NCBI GenBank assembly: GCA_964594985.1 | Contig: CAZQNQ010000008.1 | Span: forward strand, 107,706-171,705 | Reading direction: 5' to 3' | DNA from: JADLHS01 sp964594985 | GTDB lineage: Bacteria; Verrucomicrobiota; Verrucomicrobiia; Limisphaerales; JADLHS01 | Length of the DNA: 64,000 nucleotides | In this document: positions 41,194 through 49,087 of the stretch, in pieces | Layout: every line of letters begins with the position of its first letter | How positions within the stretch are numbered: position 1 is the stretch's first letter | Translations under genes and position numbers: made by a program | The notes under the pieces: model-generated | What the model was told of the DNA's origin: nothing | Seen by the model: only the letters and a program-made list of their open reading frames with translations | Database searches by the model: none

Positions 41194-41256
41194 CCCCTCA
41201 CCCGGCCTAGCGGCCACCCTCTCCCCATCGGATGGGGAGAGGGACGGGGTGAGGGG
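41194..41256. repeat. CCCTCTCCCCATCGGATGGG palindrome, copy 2
   Basis: 63-bp palindromic core between pckG and the dehydrogenase-like gene; 46 bp remain to the next start codon, so it could form a hairpin in the leader of that gene. Confidence 0.85.
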
Positions 41257-41302
41257 CTTTTTTGCGCCTTGGGCTGACGACTTCAAAAGACAGTTTTAAC
41301 TC

Positions 41303-42298
41303 ATGAAAAAAATCAAGATCGCACAATTCGGGCTTGGCCCCATCGGCATTGAAACCTTGAAACTCACGGCCACCAAACCGTGGGCCCAGATCGTCGGCGG
41401 CATTGACATTGATCCCGCCAAAGTCGGCAAGCCGCTCGCCAAGATCACCGGCGATGCCAAAGTCGGCCGCGCCAAGGTTTATCGCTCGCTCGATGAATTG
41501 CTCAAGGTCGCCAAGCCCGATGTGATTTTCCATACCGCCGTCTCCAAGGTCAGCGCCGCCTACGCGCAGATCGAACCCATGGTGCGTCAGGGCATCAGCG
41601 TCGTTTCGTCCTGCGAAGAATTACTCTTCCCTGCTCTGCGCGAACCCAAACTCGCCGCGCAACTCGACGCCGCCTGCAAAGCCGGCGGCGCGCACGTGAT
41701 GGGCACGGGCGTGAATCCCGGCTTCGTCATGGACGTATTGCCCGTGTGTCTCACCGGCGTTTGCCGCGACGTGCAAGCCGTCCACGTCCAACGCGTCGTC
41801 AACGCCACCACGCGCCGTGGCCCGCTCCAGCGCAAGATCGGCAGCGGCTGGACGCCCGCTGAGTTTGAAGCGCGCTTCAAGGAAGGCAAAGCCGGGCACG
41901 CAGGCTTGAAGGAATCCGCCGCGCTCATCGCGCATTGCCTCGGCTGGAAGCTTGATGAACTCATCGAGACCGGCAAAGCGATGGTTGCGTTGTCCGACAT
42001 CAAGACGCCGCACGTCACCGTGAAGAAAGGCCAGTGCTGCGGCATCCATCAACTCGCCGTCGGCCGCATCCAGGGCAAAGTGAAGATCACGCTCGACATC
42101 AAGATGTACCTCGAAGCGCCGAACCCGCACGACTCCGTGCAGATCGTCGGCGAACCCACGATCAACAACATCATCACCAGCGGCGTCGCCGGCGATGGCG
42201 CGACCGTTGCCTCGCTTGTCAACGCCGCCCCGCGCATCTTGAAAGCCAAGCCCGGCCTGGTCCTGATGACCGACATCGGCGTGCCGAGTTACGCCTGA
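41303..42298 (+). CDS. Dihydrodipicolinate reductase-like NAD(P)-binding protein (331 aa)
   Basis: A Rossmann fold at the N-terminus (KIAQFGLGPIGIETLKL, followed by IVGGIDIDPAKVGKPLA) and a central block IFHTAVSKVSAAYAQIEPMV place it with the DapB/2,4-diaminopentanoate dehydrogenase-like oxidoreductases. Next are GVNPGFVMDVLPVCLTGVC and TRRGPLQRKIGSGW. It is longer than DapB (about 270 aa) and lacks an obvious DapB His-His-x-x-K-x-D-x-P-S-G-T motif, so lysine synthesis is unlikely. An amino-acid dehydrogenase role is the best guess. It is on the same strand as pckG, 154 bp away. Confidence 0.8.
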   Translation: MKKIKIAQFGLGPIGIETLKLTATKPWAQIVGGIDIDPAKVGKPLAKITGDAKVGRAKVYRSLDELLKVAKPDVIFHTAVSKVSAAYAQIEPMVRQGISVVSSCEELLFPALREPKLAAQLDAACKAGGAHVMGTGVNPGFVMDVLPVCLTGVCRDVQAVHVQRVVNATTRRGPLQRKIGSGWTPAEFEARFKEGKAGHAGLKESAALIAHCLGWKLDELIETGKAMVALSDIKTPHVTVKKGQCCGIHQLAVGRIQGKVKITLDIKMYLEAPNPHDSVQIVGEPTINNIITSGVAGDGATVASLVNAAPRILKAKPGLVLMTDIGVPSYA

Positions 42299-42307
42299 CT
42301 CACGCTG

Positions 42308-42453
42308 TTAGAGCGTACTGCAAAAAGAATGTCGGCGACGAGGTCTGCGGAACCGCCCCTCGCCCCGGCCCTCTTCCCATCCGATGGGGAGAGGGTGGCC
42401 GCTAGGCCGGGTGCGGGGATTTCGGATCCGTCAAACATTTTGAGAACTGTTCC
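42308..42453. repeat. Full-length 146-bp palindromic element, copy 3
   Basis: Same family as 46735-46880 in opposite orientation: ends TTAGAGCGTACTGCAAAAAG and TTTTGAGAACTGTTCC, centre CCCATCCGATGGG. The two full copies correspond along their whole length, so this ~146-bp unit, not just the central palindrome, is the mobile or amplified unit. Confidence 0.85.
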
Positions 42454-42517
42454 AACGGGCGACGTTGCTACGCCGCCCGTTTTAATTTACCGGCGATCGG
42501 TATGCTGACCACGCACA

Positions 42518-43043
42518 ATGCATCGCCCGAAGTCCACATCATTCCGGCTCCGCACGCCGCGGCTGTCATGGCGTGAATTCGCGGCCACGGACTTTGACGC
42601 GTCTGCATAAATTGCTGTCGGGTCCGCGCGTGATGGAGTTCTCCGGCCCGGGCGCGCTGACGCCGGAACAATCGCGCGAACGGCTGGAGAATTTCATCGC
42701 CAGTTATGCCGCGCAAGGCTTCGGCAAGTGGGCGGTCGTGATGACTGATTCAGGTGAATTGACCGGCCATTGCGGCGTGGAACTTACCTTGGTGGAAAAT
42801 GCGCCGGGGCGAGCGCTGGGATTCCGTTTTCGCCCGGAATTTTGAGGACGCGGCTCCGCGAGTGCGGCGGGTCGCGCCAGGCTGGACCATTGTTTCACGC
42901 CGCTCCGTTGGGCGGAAGTATTGGCGTTTGTTGAACCAGAGAATGTTCGTTCGGTCCACGTGCTCACCAAGCTGGGCTTTCGCTTCCGACGCTCCGCACA
43001 GTGGCAACACTTGCTGGTGTATCTCTGCGCGGCCACGCCGTGA
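42518..43043 (+). pseudogene. Broken GNAT-family acetyltransferase
   Basis: The reading frame starts at ATG 42518 (FRLRTPRLSWREFAATDFDA) and is lost by one extra T near 42602. It continues in the next frame as LHKLLSGPRVMEFSGPGALT, FGKWAVVMTDSGELTGHCGV and ALGFRFRPEF. A TGA at 42843-42845 replaces the Trp expected in the F-W-G-R-G signature. The same frame then reads on to FVEPENVRSVHVLTKLGFRF and stops at 43041-43043. The order matches RimJ/RimL-type N-acetyltransferases. Two independent lesions make a sequencing error less likely than true decay. Confidence 0.8.
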
Positions 43044-43195
43044 TGGATCGGCGCGGTCTTGGCCATCGCTGTTGACTCGTTCAGAAGGCATCCCTACGCT
43101 GGCCGCGCAGGAGGAAAACCTCGCGCCCGTCTGCTTCCTCAAGTTTTCGGCCGAGGCAACTCGCTGCCGGGAGTCGGCAACCATTTTGATCTGAA

Positions 43196-44275
43196 GTGAA
43201 AACAAAAATGCCTTTCTGGACCTGGCTGGTGCCAGTGTTCGCGCTCGCTTGTCTGGGCACAGCGTTGGTCTTTGGCGTGGGGCTGGCGCTGATCGTGATT
43301 TGCAGTATTGCCCTCACCAGCGCGGTGTTCGTGGCGGTGCATCACGCGGAGGTCGTCGCGCATCGCGTGGGCGAACCTTTCGGCACGCTCGTGCTCGCCC
43401 TGGCCGTGACCGCGATCGAAGCGGCGCTCATCCTTTCGATGATGATGGCGGGCGGCGCGGACATGGCCGTGCTGCCGCGCGACGCGATTTATGCCGCCGT
43501 GATGATCATCTGCACGGGGGTCGTGGGTTTGTGTCTTTTGGTCGGTGGCTTGGCGCATCGCGAACAGACGTTCCGGGTGGAAGGTTCAGGGGCGGGATTG
43601 GCCGCGTTGATGGTGCTGACCGGATTGACGCTGGTGTTGCCCACCTTTACGACAACCACGCCGACGGGCACGTATAACACACCGCAACTCGTTTTCGCAG
43701 CGCTGGCTTCGGTGGCGCTCTACGCGATCTTCGTCTTCGTCCAAACAGTGCGGCATCGGGATTATTTCATTCCCAAGGCGAATGCTTCCGATCCCGAGAC
43801 GCACGCCGTCCCGCCGACAAAGGGTCAGGCGTGGGTGAGTTTCGTCTTGTTGCTGCTCTCGCTGGTGGCAGTGGTGGGACTGGCCAAGGTGCTTTCTCCC
43901 ACGATTGAACAGGCCGTCGAAGCGGCCAACGCGCCGCGCGCGGTAGTGGGCATTGTCATTGCGGCGTTGGTATTGCTGCCAGAAACATGGGCGGCGGTGC
44001 GCGCCGCCCGGGCGAATCGGCTTCAGACCAGTATGAATCTGGCGGTCGGTTCAGCGCTCGCGTGCATCGGCCTGACGATTCCCGTGGTGGTGCTGGCGGC
44101 CATCTTGTTTGACTTGCCGCTGGTCCTGGGATTGTCCGCCAAGGAAATCGCCTTGCTGACCATCACGTTCCTGGTCAGCACGGTCACGTTGGGTACAGGT
44201 CGGACCTACGTGATGCAAGGGGCGGTCCATCTGGTGCTGTTCGTGGCGTATCTGTTCCTCGCTCTTGTGCCGTGA
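43196..44275 (+). CDS. Calcium/proton antiporter (ChaA/CaCA family)
   Basis: An inner-membrane cation exchanger expected to expel Ca2+ (or Na+/K+ as in ChaA) in exchange for H+. It has about eleven hydrophobic segments. The two alpha-repeat regions with acidic residues in membrane are visible as GEPFGTLVLALAVTAIEAAL and APRAVVGIVIAALVLLPETW. The central hydrophilic loop (about residues 190-215) separates the halves. At 359 aa it matches ChaA. The GTG at 43196 is used; an ATG four codons in is an alternative. No partner genes adjoin. Confidence 0.9.
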   Translation: MKTKMPFWTWLVPVFALACLGTALVFGVGLALIVICSIALTSAVFVAVHHAEVVAHRVGEPFGTLVLALAVTAIEAALILSMMMAGGADMAVLPRDAIYAAVMIICTGVVGLCLLVGGLAHREQTFRVEGSGAGLAALMVLTGLTLVLPTFTTTTPTGTYNTPQLVFAALASVALYAIFVFVQTVRHRDYFIPKANASDPETHAVPPTKGQAWVSFVLLLLSLVAVVGLAKVLSPTIEQAVEAANAPRAVVGIVIAALVLLPETWAAVRAARANRLQTSMNLAVGSALACIGLTIPVVVLAAILFDLPLVLGLSAKEIALLTITFLVSTVTLGTGRTYVMQGAVHLVLFVAYLFLALVP

Positions 44276-44309
44276 ACCCGAACTCCGACGTCAACGCGAC
44301 GCTCCAATC

Positions 44310-44419
44310 GTAGGGCAGGCTTTCCAGCCTGCCAGTGCGGGCGACTTTCCAGTCGCCCGGTTCGAGAAACACCGGACTGGAAAGTCCGATGCACCGGCAG
44401 GCTGGAAAGCCTGCCCTAC
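44310..44419. repeat. 110-bp palindromic element with GTAGGGC...GCCCTAC ends
   Basis: Outer arms 44310-44333 and 44396-44419 are perfect 24-bp inverted copies (begin GTAGGGCAGGCTTTCCAGCC). The interior has a second pair around ACTTTCCAGTCG/GGACTGGAAAGTCC. The ends share GTAGGGC with the 75-bp elements in ggt and nuoM, so it may belong to the same superfamily. Confidence 0.85.
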
Positions 44420-44657
44420 TTTTACCGTTCAGGGAGCGCAGATCCGACAGAAAATCTCTGCGCCGCTTGGCGTTCTCTGCGGCTCCGCGTTCGTTCCGTC
44501 CCAGTTCCACCGCATTGTTCCGACTTGGCACGACTTGCTCAAACCTGTTTCGTCGGCTTCTCGCGCTGGAACGGATGTTTGAATTGCCTCACGTAACCCA
44601 GCGGCACGGGATGTCCGCCGATGCCGTAGCCTTCCGGCTATTTCTCTCAACTGCAGG
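44420..44657. other. Non-coding gap with CTCTGCG-type sequence
   Basis: Contains GAAAATCTCTGCGCCGCTTGG and CGTTCTCTGCGGC, a degenerate motif also seen at 54530-54615. No gene is supported. Confidence 0.4.
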
Positions 44658-45458
44658 TTATTCCTTGCCTTGCCGCCAGAAACTAAAAACCTCCCGCCAC
44701 CACTCGGGCGATTGCTCCGCCACTTCATTGTGCGCCGCGTCCGGGAAGATTTGCAGCGTCTTCGGGCCGGCGTAGGAATCATGCAGCCGTTGCCCGAACT
44801 TCGGGGGAATGATCTCGTCGCGCCCGGCGATCACGAACTTCACCGGGCCGCGATAATCTTTCATCCAGGCCGCCGGTTGGTAGCGATCCACGAGAAAGAA
44901 ATACGGCAGTAGCAACGGCATCTTGCTTTGCGCCAGCGACGGCAAACTATCATACGGAACGAACATCACCATGCCGGCAATCCCCTGCGGGTGCAATTTC
45001 GCCAGATGCGCCGCGACGCCCGTGCCGAGCGACTCGCTCACGATGAAGACCGGCTGGTCCATCGGCAGCAGCGCATACGCCTCCTCGCCCGCCGCCAGCC
45101 AGCTTTTCATACTTGGCGTGCCTTCGCGCGCTCCGTATCCGGGATATTCCAACACGAAAACATCCAACGCGCCCGCCGCATGAATCGGCTGGGCGATGTA
45201 ATCGCGATTCAAAGCCGCGCCGCCGTTGCCATGCACCACCAACACGCTGCCGGTGGAAACTCCGGTCGCTGGAAATTTCCAACCGATGACTTCTCCCGCC
45301 GGATTCGCCCACGGGACAAAACCTTTCTGCGCGGCGAACTGCTGTTCCTCCGCCAACGTGTAACGCGACGGGACATACAACAACTTCCGCTGCCAGGCGC
45401 AGCCGCACAAGACCAGCAACACGTAACCGCACCCCACCGCCACGAGCATCGCAGTCAT
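44658..45458 (-). CDS. Alpha/beta hydrolase, membrane-anchored or lipoprotein-like (266 aa)
   Basis: From the ATG at 45458 a hydrophobic segment (MLVAVGCGYVLLVLCGCAWQ) includes LCGC, a possible lipobox; an earlier ATG at 45518 adds a charged stretch in front. The fold is shown by VLVVHGNGGAALNRDYIA (oxyanion hole), VLEYPGYGAREGTPS and the nucleophile elbow IVSESLGTGVAAHL (S-E-S-L-G). The acid is in FVIAGRDEIIPPKFGQ and the His in DAAHNEVAEQ. This pattern matches the YfhR/BEM46-type serine hydrolases. Substrate unknown. It lies 67 bp after the transglutaminase gene on the same strand. Confidence 0.87.
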   Translation of the reverse strand: MTAMLVAVGCGYVLLVLCGCAWQRKLLYVPSRYTLAEEQQFAAQKGFVPWANPAGEVIGWKFPATGVSTGSVLVVHGNGGAALNRDYIAQPIHAAGALDVFVLEYPGYGAREGTPSMKSWLAAGEEAYALLPMDQPVFIVSESLGTGVAAHLAKLHPQGIAGMVMFVPYDSLPSLAQSKMPLLLPYFFLVDRYQPAAWMKDYRGPVKFVIAGRDEIIPPKFGQRLHDSYAGPKTLQIFPDAAHNEVAEQSPEWWREVFSFWRQGKE

Positions 45459-45525
45459 TCGTTTACCCCTTCTGCCCTTGGTAAGGCCCGTTCCCGATTC
45501 GTGTGAATTCGTGTCCATTCGCGGT

Positions 45526-46446
45526 TCAAACCATTCCCTCCGTGCGCCTCGGCTCAGGCGCCGGTTGGAGCTGCAACTGGATCACGTTCGGCGACGCCTC
45601 TTCCTTTTTCGGCAAAGACAATTTCAGCTTTTCGCCCCGCTCGTCCACCGGATCAGCCCACACTTGAAACTTCGTCAACCTGGCCGCGCCGTAGATTGTC
45701 GCGAACGCCGTGTCCGTCGCATCCAGCCCGCTCGCGATGAAGATGCGGCCCTTGCGCTGAATGTTGTCATGCGGATCAAACACCTGCCAGCCGCCCTCCA
45801 ACCACACCTCGGCGTACGCGTGAAAATCCATCGGCAAACCGTCTTCGGGCACCTCAATGTCCGGCAGATACGCCACCGAATACCGCGCTGGCATGTTGAA
45901 CGCGCGACACAACGCGATGACCACATGCGCCATGTCGCGACACACGCCTTTGCGCCGCAAGATTGTGTCCGCCGCCGAGCAGTCCGGGAAGCTCGACCCC
46001 AGCTTGTATTCGATGTGTTTGTGAACCCAATCACAGATCGTCTTCGCCCGCTCCCAACCGGCTGGGACTTTCCCGAAGTTTTCCCACGCGAAGTTCAACA
46101 ACTCATCCGTCTCCGCATAGCGACTCGGCAACGTGTAACGCAGCAGATGCGGCGGCAATTCCTGCGGCGGAACTTGCCGCGCGTTGGGCCGCATCACATC
46201 CGCTTCCGGAGAAACCGTCACCGTGGCGTCGTAGCGGATCACGTTGTCGCCGGGGGCCAAGAGGATGCGTTTGCAACGATTGCCGTACGCATCAAGGAAA
46301 TCATCCGCCGCCGTGGCGGTGACGAGTTGCAGTTCCTCGCTCGCCAGCATGTGCCGCGTGTGCGGCGGCGGTTGCACGATGAACACCGCCGGCGTGCCCA
46401 CCGACGTATTGTAACTGAGCTGACAACCGACTTTGACGCGATACAT
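45526..46446 (-). CDS. Transglutaminase-like cysteine protease family protein
   Basis: The catalytic triad is visible: Cys in RRKGVCRDMAHVVIAL, His in MDFHAYAEVWLEGGWQVFD, and Asp in the VFDPHDN that follows. The N-terminal third (YRVKVGCQLSYNTSV, LQLVTATAADDFLDAYGNRC KR) is the usual beta-sandwich of bacterial transglutaminase-like proteins. It is soluble with no signal peptide. At 306 aa it is normal for the family, which often hydrolyses amide bonds rather than crosslinking. It probably shares a transcript with the downstream hydrolase. Confidence 0.92.
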   Translation of the reverse strand: MYRVKVGCQLSYNTSVGTPAVFIVQPPPHTRHMLASEELQLVTATAADDFLDAYGNRCKRILLAPGDNVIRYDATVTVSPEADVMRPNARQVPPQELPPHLLRYTLPSRYAETDELLNFAWENFGKVPAGWERAKTICDWVHKHIEYKLGSSFPDCSAADTILRRKGVCRDMAHVVIALCRAFNMPARYSVAYLPDIEVPEDGLPMDFHAYAEVWLEGGWQVFDPHDNIQRKGRIFIASGLDATDTAFATIYGAARLTKFQVWADPVDERGEKLKLSLPKKEEASPNVIQLQLQPAPEPRRTEGMV

Positions 46447-46494
46447 GACGCGCGAAGATTAGAGCGACCTTGCTGCCAAAACCAGACTGTTTCA

Positions 46495-46525
46495 ACCACG
46501 GATGAACACAGATGCACACGGATAA
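46495..46525. repeat. ACCACGGATGAACAC dispersed repeat, copy 1
   Basis: The sequence is built from CCACGGATG, ACACAGATG and ACACGGAT. It recurs inverted at 46902-46932 and directly at 63938-63966. Confidence 0.75.
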
Positions 46526-46534
46526 AGACTTTAA

Positions 46535-46687
46535 GAGCCGGTTTGAAACCCCGGAACGGGCGGCAGGGATGCCGCCCGAACCCGCAGGCAGGATGCCTGC
46601 GTTACGGCGTAGCGCGGGCATCCTGCCCGCGGGTTCCCGGAGCATCCTTGCTCCGGGTTTCCAGCAAGGAGTTTTCAAACCGGCTCT
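46535..46687. repeat. Palindromic element with 15-bp perfect ends
   Basis: AGAGCCGGTTTGAAA (46535-46549) and its exact complement (46673-46687) flank a tandem of GC-rich hairpins (GGCAGGGATGCCGCC, GGCAGGATGCCTGC, GGGCATCCTGCCC, GGAGCATCCTTGCTCC). Non-coding. Confidence 0.8.
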
Positions 46688-46734
46688 AACGCGAATTGCG
46701 CGAATTTTCCCAATCAATGACAATTCGTGTAATT

Positions 46735-46880
46735 AGAACAGTTCGCAAAATGTCTGTCGGAAACGAATTCCCCGCACCCGGCCTGCGGCCACCCTCTCCC
46801 CATCGGATGGGGAGAGGGCCGGGGTGAGGGGCGGTTCGCCGGCATCTCGTTTCCGACATGCTTTTTGCAGTACACTCTAG
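46735..46880. repeat. Full-length 146-bp palindromic element, copy 4
   Basis: Inverted full-length counterpart of 42308-42453 (ends AGAACAGTTCGCAAAATG and CTTTTTGCAGTACACTCTAG). It lies about 90 bp before the sigma factor start and may carry or disturb its promoter. Confidence 0.85.
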
Positions 46881-46901
46881 TGTCGCGTTCCCTTCCCAGC
46901 A

Positions 46902-46932
46902 TCCGTGTTTATCCGTGTCCATCCGTGGTAAA
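46902..46932. repeat. ACCACGGATG dispersed repeat, copy 2 (inverted)
   Basis: Reads CCGTGTTTATCCGTGTCCAT followed by CCGTGGTAAAA; the inverse of 46495-46525. The two copies bracket the two palindromic elements at 46535-46880. Confidence 0.75.
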
Positions 46933-46969
46933 AAATACTTTGTCGGATTTTGATGCCGGTGGCTGTTTA

Positions 46970-48475
46970 ATGGGTGAGATGCACGATCAGTCCGACGCCC
47001 AACTGCTCCGCGCCTACGCCGAACGCGGCGCGGAAGCCGCCTTTGCCGAGATCGTCGCGCGCCACACCGACCTCGTCTATTCGGCGGCGTTGCGCCAGGT
47101 CTATTCCCCCGACCTCGCGCGCGATGTGACCCAAAGCGTCTTCACCGATCTCGCCCGCAAAGCGCGCGAAGTCAGTTTCAAATTAAGCCCCGAAGCCTCG
47201 CTGGTCGGCTGGCTGTATCGCGGCACACGGTTCGCCGCGCGCGACCTCTATCGCAACGAAACGCGCCGCAACCAACGCGAAAGGCAGGCCATGGCACAAC
47301 TTCATCCCGCACCCGAAACCCCGCCCGACTGGGAGCTACTCCGCCCCGTCCTCGACGACGCCATGGCCGAACTGGATGACACCGACCGCGACGCCGTGTT
47401 GCTCCGCTATTTCAAAAACCACGACCTCCGCACTGTCGGCGCGACGCTCGGCATCAGCGACGATGCCGCACAAAAGCGCGTGAGCCGCGCCGTAGAACGC
47501 TTGCGCGAATTCTTCGCCAAACGCGGCGTCACTGTCGGCGCCAGCGGCCTCGCCGTCGTCATCTCCGCCAACGCCGTGCAAGCCGCGCCGGTGGGTTTGG
47601 CCCTTACCATTTCCATCGCTGCCGTGCTAACCGGAACAACTCTCGCTACCACTGCAACTGTCACCGCCACCAAAGCCATCGCCATGACTGCCCTTCAGAA
47701 AACCATCGTCACCGCCACCATCGCCGTCCTTGCCGGAGCGGGCATCTACGAAGCCCGGCAGGCCGCGCAACTGCGCGACCAAGTCCAGACGCTCCAGCAA
47801 CAGCAAGCGCCGCTGGCAGAGCAAAGCGAGCAGTTAAGGCAAGCGTTAGCCGATGCGACCAACAAACTAGCCGCACTCCGCGCCGACAACGAAAGGTTGA
47901 ACCGAAATACTGCCGATCTCCTCAAGTTGCGAGGGGAAGTGGGTTTACTACGTCGTCAAGTCTCACAGATAAGCCAGCCAGAACAGGAAGCTGCCGATGA
48001 GGGAAAAGGAGACATCACAAAAGCCCACCCACCAGGCGCTTACATTTCGAGAAACGAACTTGCGAATGTGGGCTATGCGACTCCTGAATCTGCATTGGAA
48101 AGCGTTACTTGGGCTATGATGCACGGTTCGTATGAGCAGGCAAATGAGGGCCGGAATCCAGATACATTGGCTCAAGAACTGAACGACCCAAAGGGTCGCG
48201 AACAATTTGAAGCCGGCCAAAAAATGGCAGCGACCTGGTTCAAGGGGATGCAAATAACCGCAAAGAAAATCATTTCAGATGACAGGGTAGAGTTGAAGAT
48301 TAAACAAGATTACGATTTGGCGGTTATGAACAAGATCACCTCCCATCCGCCGCCAGAATACATGGTGCAGCCAATGGTCCGGGTAGGCAACGAATGGAAA
48401 CTCGGCGGCTCAACACGAGGGCACAAGGACTCGTGGGATGGCGAGGGACAGATCCAAACATTCAGCACCCCTTAA
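46970..48475 (+). CDS. ECF-type sigma factor fused to a membrane/coiled-coil C-terminal domain (501 aa)
   Basis: Residues about 1-185 are an ECF sigma factor: region 2 is AFAEIVARHTDLVYSAALRQ with DLARDVTQSVFTDLARKA, and region 4 is MAELDDTDRDAVLLRYFKNH followed by GISDDAAQKRVSRAVERLRE. A hydrophobic stretch (about 195-265; GLALTISIAAVLTGTTLA and TIVTATIAVLAGAGIY) gives one or two membrane spans. Next comes a Gln-rich coiled coil (about 270-340) and a C-terminal domain of about 140 residues with no recognised family. Fusion of a sigma factor to an extracytoplasmic-looking tail suggests direct signal sensing instead of a separate anti-sigma factor. The ATG at 46970 is used because the open frame upstream runs through repeats. 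Confidence 0.88.
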   Translation: MGEMHDQSDAQLLRAYAERGAEAAFAEIVARHTDLVYSAALRQVYSPDLARDVTQSVFTDLARKAREVSFKLSPEASLVGWLYRGTRFAARDLYRNETRRNQRERQAMAQLHPAPETPPDWELLRPVLDDAMAELDDTDRDAVLLRYFKNHDLRTVGATLGISDDAAQKRVSRAVERLREFFAKRGVTVGASGLAVVISANAVQAAPVGLALTISIAAVLTGTTLATTATVTATKAIAMTALQKTIVTATIAVLAGAGIYEARQAAQLRDQVQTLQQQQAPLAEQSEQLRQALADATNKLAALRADNERLNRNTADLLKLRGEVGLLRRQVSQISQPEQEAADEGKGDITKAHPPGAYISRNELANVGYATPESALESVTWAMMHGSYEQANEGRNPDTLAQELNDPKGREQFEAGQKMAATWFKGMQITAKKIISDDRVELKIKQDYDLAVMNKITSHPPPEYMVQPMVRVGNEWKLGGSTRGHKDSWDGEGQIQTFSTP

Positions 48476-48583
48476 GTATTGCTCGAAAGTTTTCCGTCCG
48501 TCCGAAAGCGCCGCTAAAGCCGGCACAGTCCAAACGCTCATCGCAAAGCTGGCAGTCTCTTGAAGAACCGGCTTATGCCTTCG

Positions 48584-48638
48584 GCGCGGGTGCGGGCGTC
48601 GGTTGCTTCACCTTCAACTCGATGTGCAGGTCGCGGAG
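48584..48638 (-). repeat. Direct repeat: second copy of the aspS 3' end
   Basis: 55 bp matching 49111-49165 at 51 positions, same orientation. On the minus strand it still reads LRDLHIELKVKQPTPAPAP then KA and a stop. All four differences are synonymous codon changes, so this was a functional gene end, not random decay. Confidence 0.85.
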
Positions 48639-48718
48639 CGATTGTAGCGGCGGGCATCCCTGCCTGCCGTAGAGCCGTGGCTTTCCCAGTCCGGCGGAAA
48701 GAACCGCACGCAGGGTTT

Positions 48719-48869
48719 CAGCGCCGTAGGCGCGGCATGTTTATAGAAATCGCCCCCCCAACAAACCACAAGTTCCGTAGGAGCGGCATCGTGTCGGGGA
48801 TATGCCGCTCCTACGGAGCTTGGTTTGACTTCGGTGGCCGGGCTATAAACATGCCGCACCGCTGGTGCT
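48719..48869. repeat. 151-bp nested palindrome, copy 2
   Basis: Outer arms 48719-48746 and 48843-48869 (GGCGCGGCATGTTTATAG with imperfect complement) and inner arms 48771-48789 and 48802-48820 (one mismatch). It corresponds to 15265-15413 in layout and core sequence. Confidence 0.8.
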
Positions 48870-48872
48870 AAA

Positions 48873-49073
48873 CTAACTCACTCCGTAGTGCTTGGCTGCG
48901 TCCTTTAATGACATGGTCGCAGCGTCGCCTTCTTCAGCCTTAGCGGCTCGGAAGTCTTGCAAGTCTTCGTAGCCGGCCAAGGCTTCAGTGATCGCCAGAT
49001 ACTCTTCGTATGGAAGCACGGCAAATTCCTTCCGTTCATTCTTGGTCAGAATCTCTGGATGCAGTTCAATCAT
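48873..49073 (-). CDS. Orphan Phd/YefM-type antitoxin-like protein (66 aa)
   Basis: An AGGGG Shine-Dalgarno precedes the ATG at 49073. The sequence MIELHPEILTKNERKEFAVL PYEEYLAITEAL, then EDLQDFRAAKAEEGDAATMS LKDAA, has the N-terminal DNA-binding block and the Leu/Arg/Ala-Lys tail of Phd-family antitoxins. A RelE/Doc-type toxin would be expected directly downstream, but only repeats are found there, so the toxin is missing. The gene lies between two copies of the aspS 3' end. It may survive as a stand-alone repressor or anti-addiction factor. Its 5' end is 15 bp from the aspS stop. Confidence 0.75.
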   Translation of the reverse strand: MIELHPEILTKNERKEFAVLPYEEYLAITEALAGYEDLQDFRAAKAEEGDAATMSLKDAAKHYGVS

Positions 49074-49087
49074 ATGCCGCCCCTTGT

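Larger units (their letters stand above)
48476..48872. other. 397-bp gene-free stretch: aspS-end copy plus nested palindrome
   Basis: Contains a 55-bp duplicate of the aspS 3' end (48584-48638) and a 151-bp nested palindrome (48719-48869). No gene is supported. Confidence 0.6.

Noticed and set aside
42799..43194. Plus-strand frame overlapping the GNAT remnant
   Set aside because: It is the wrong frame of the acetyltransferase; the conserved GNAT residues lie in the frame interrupted by TGA at 42843.
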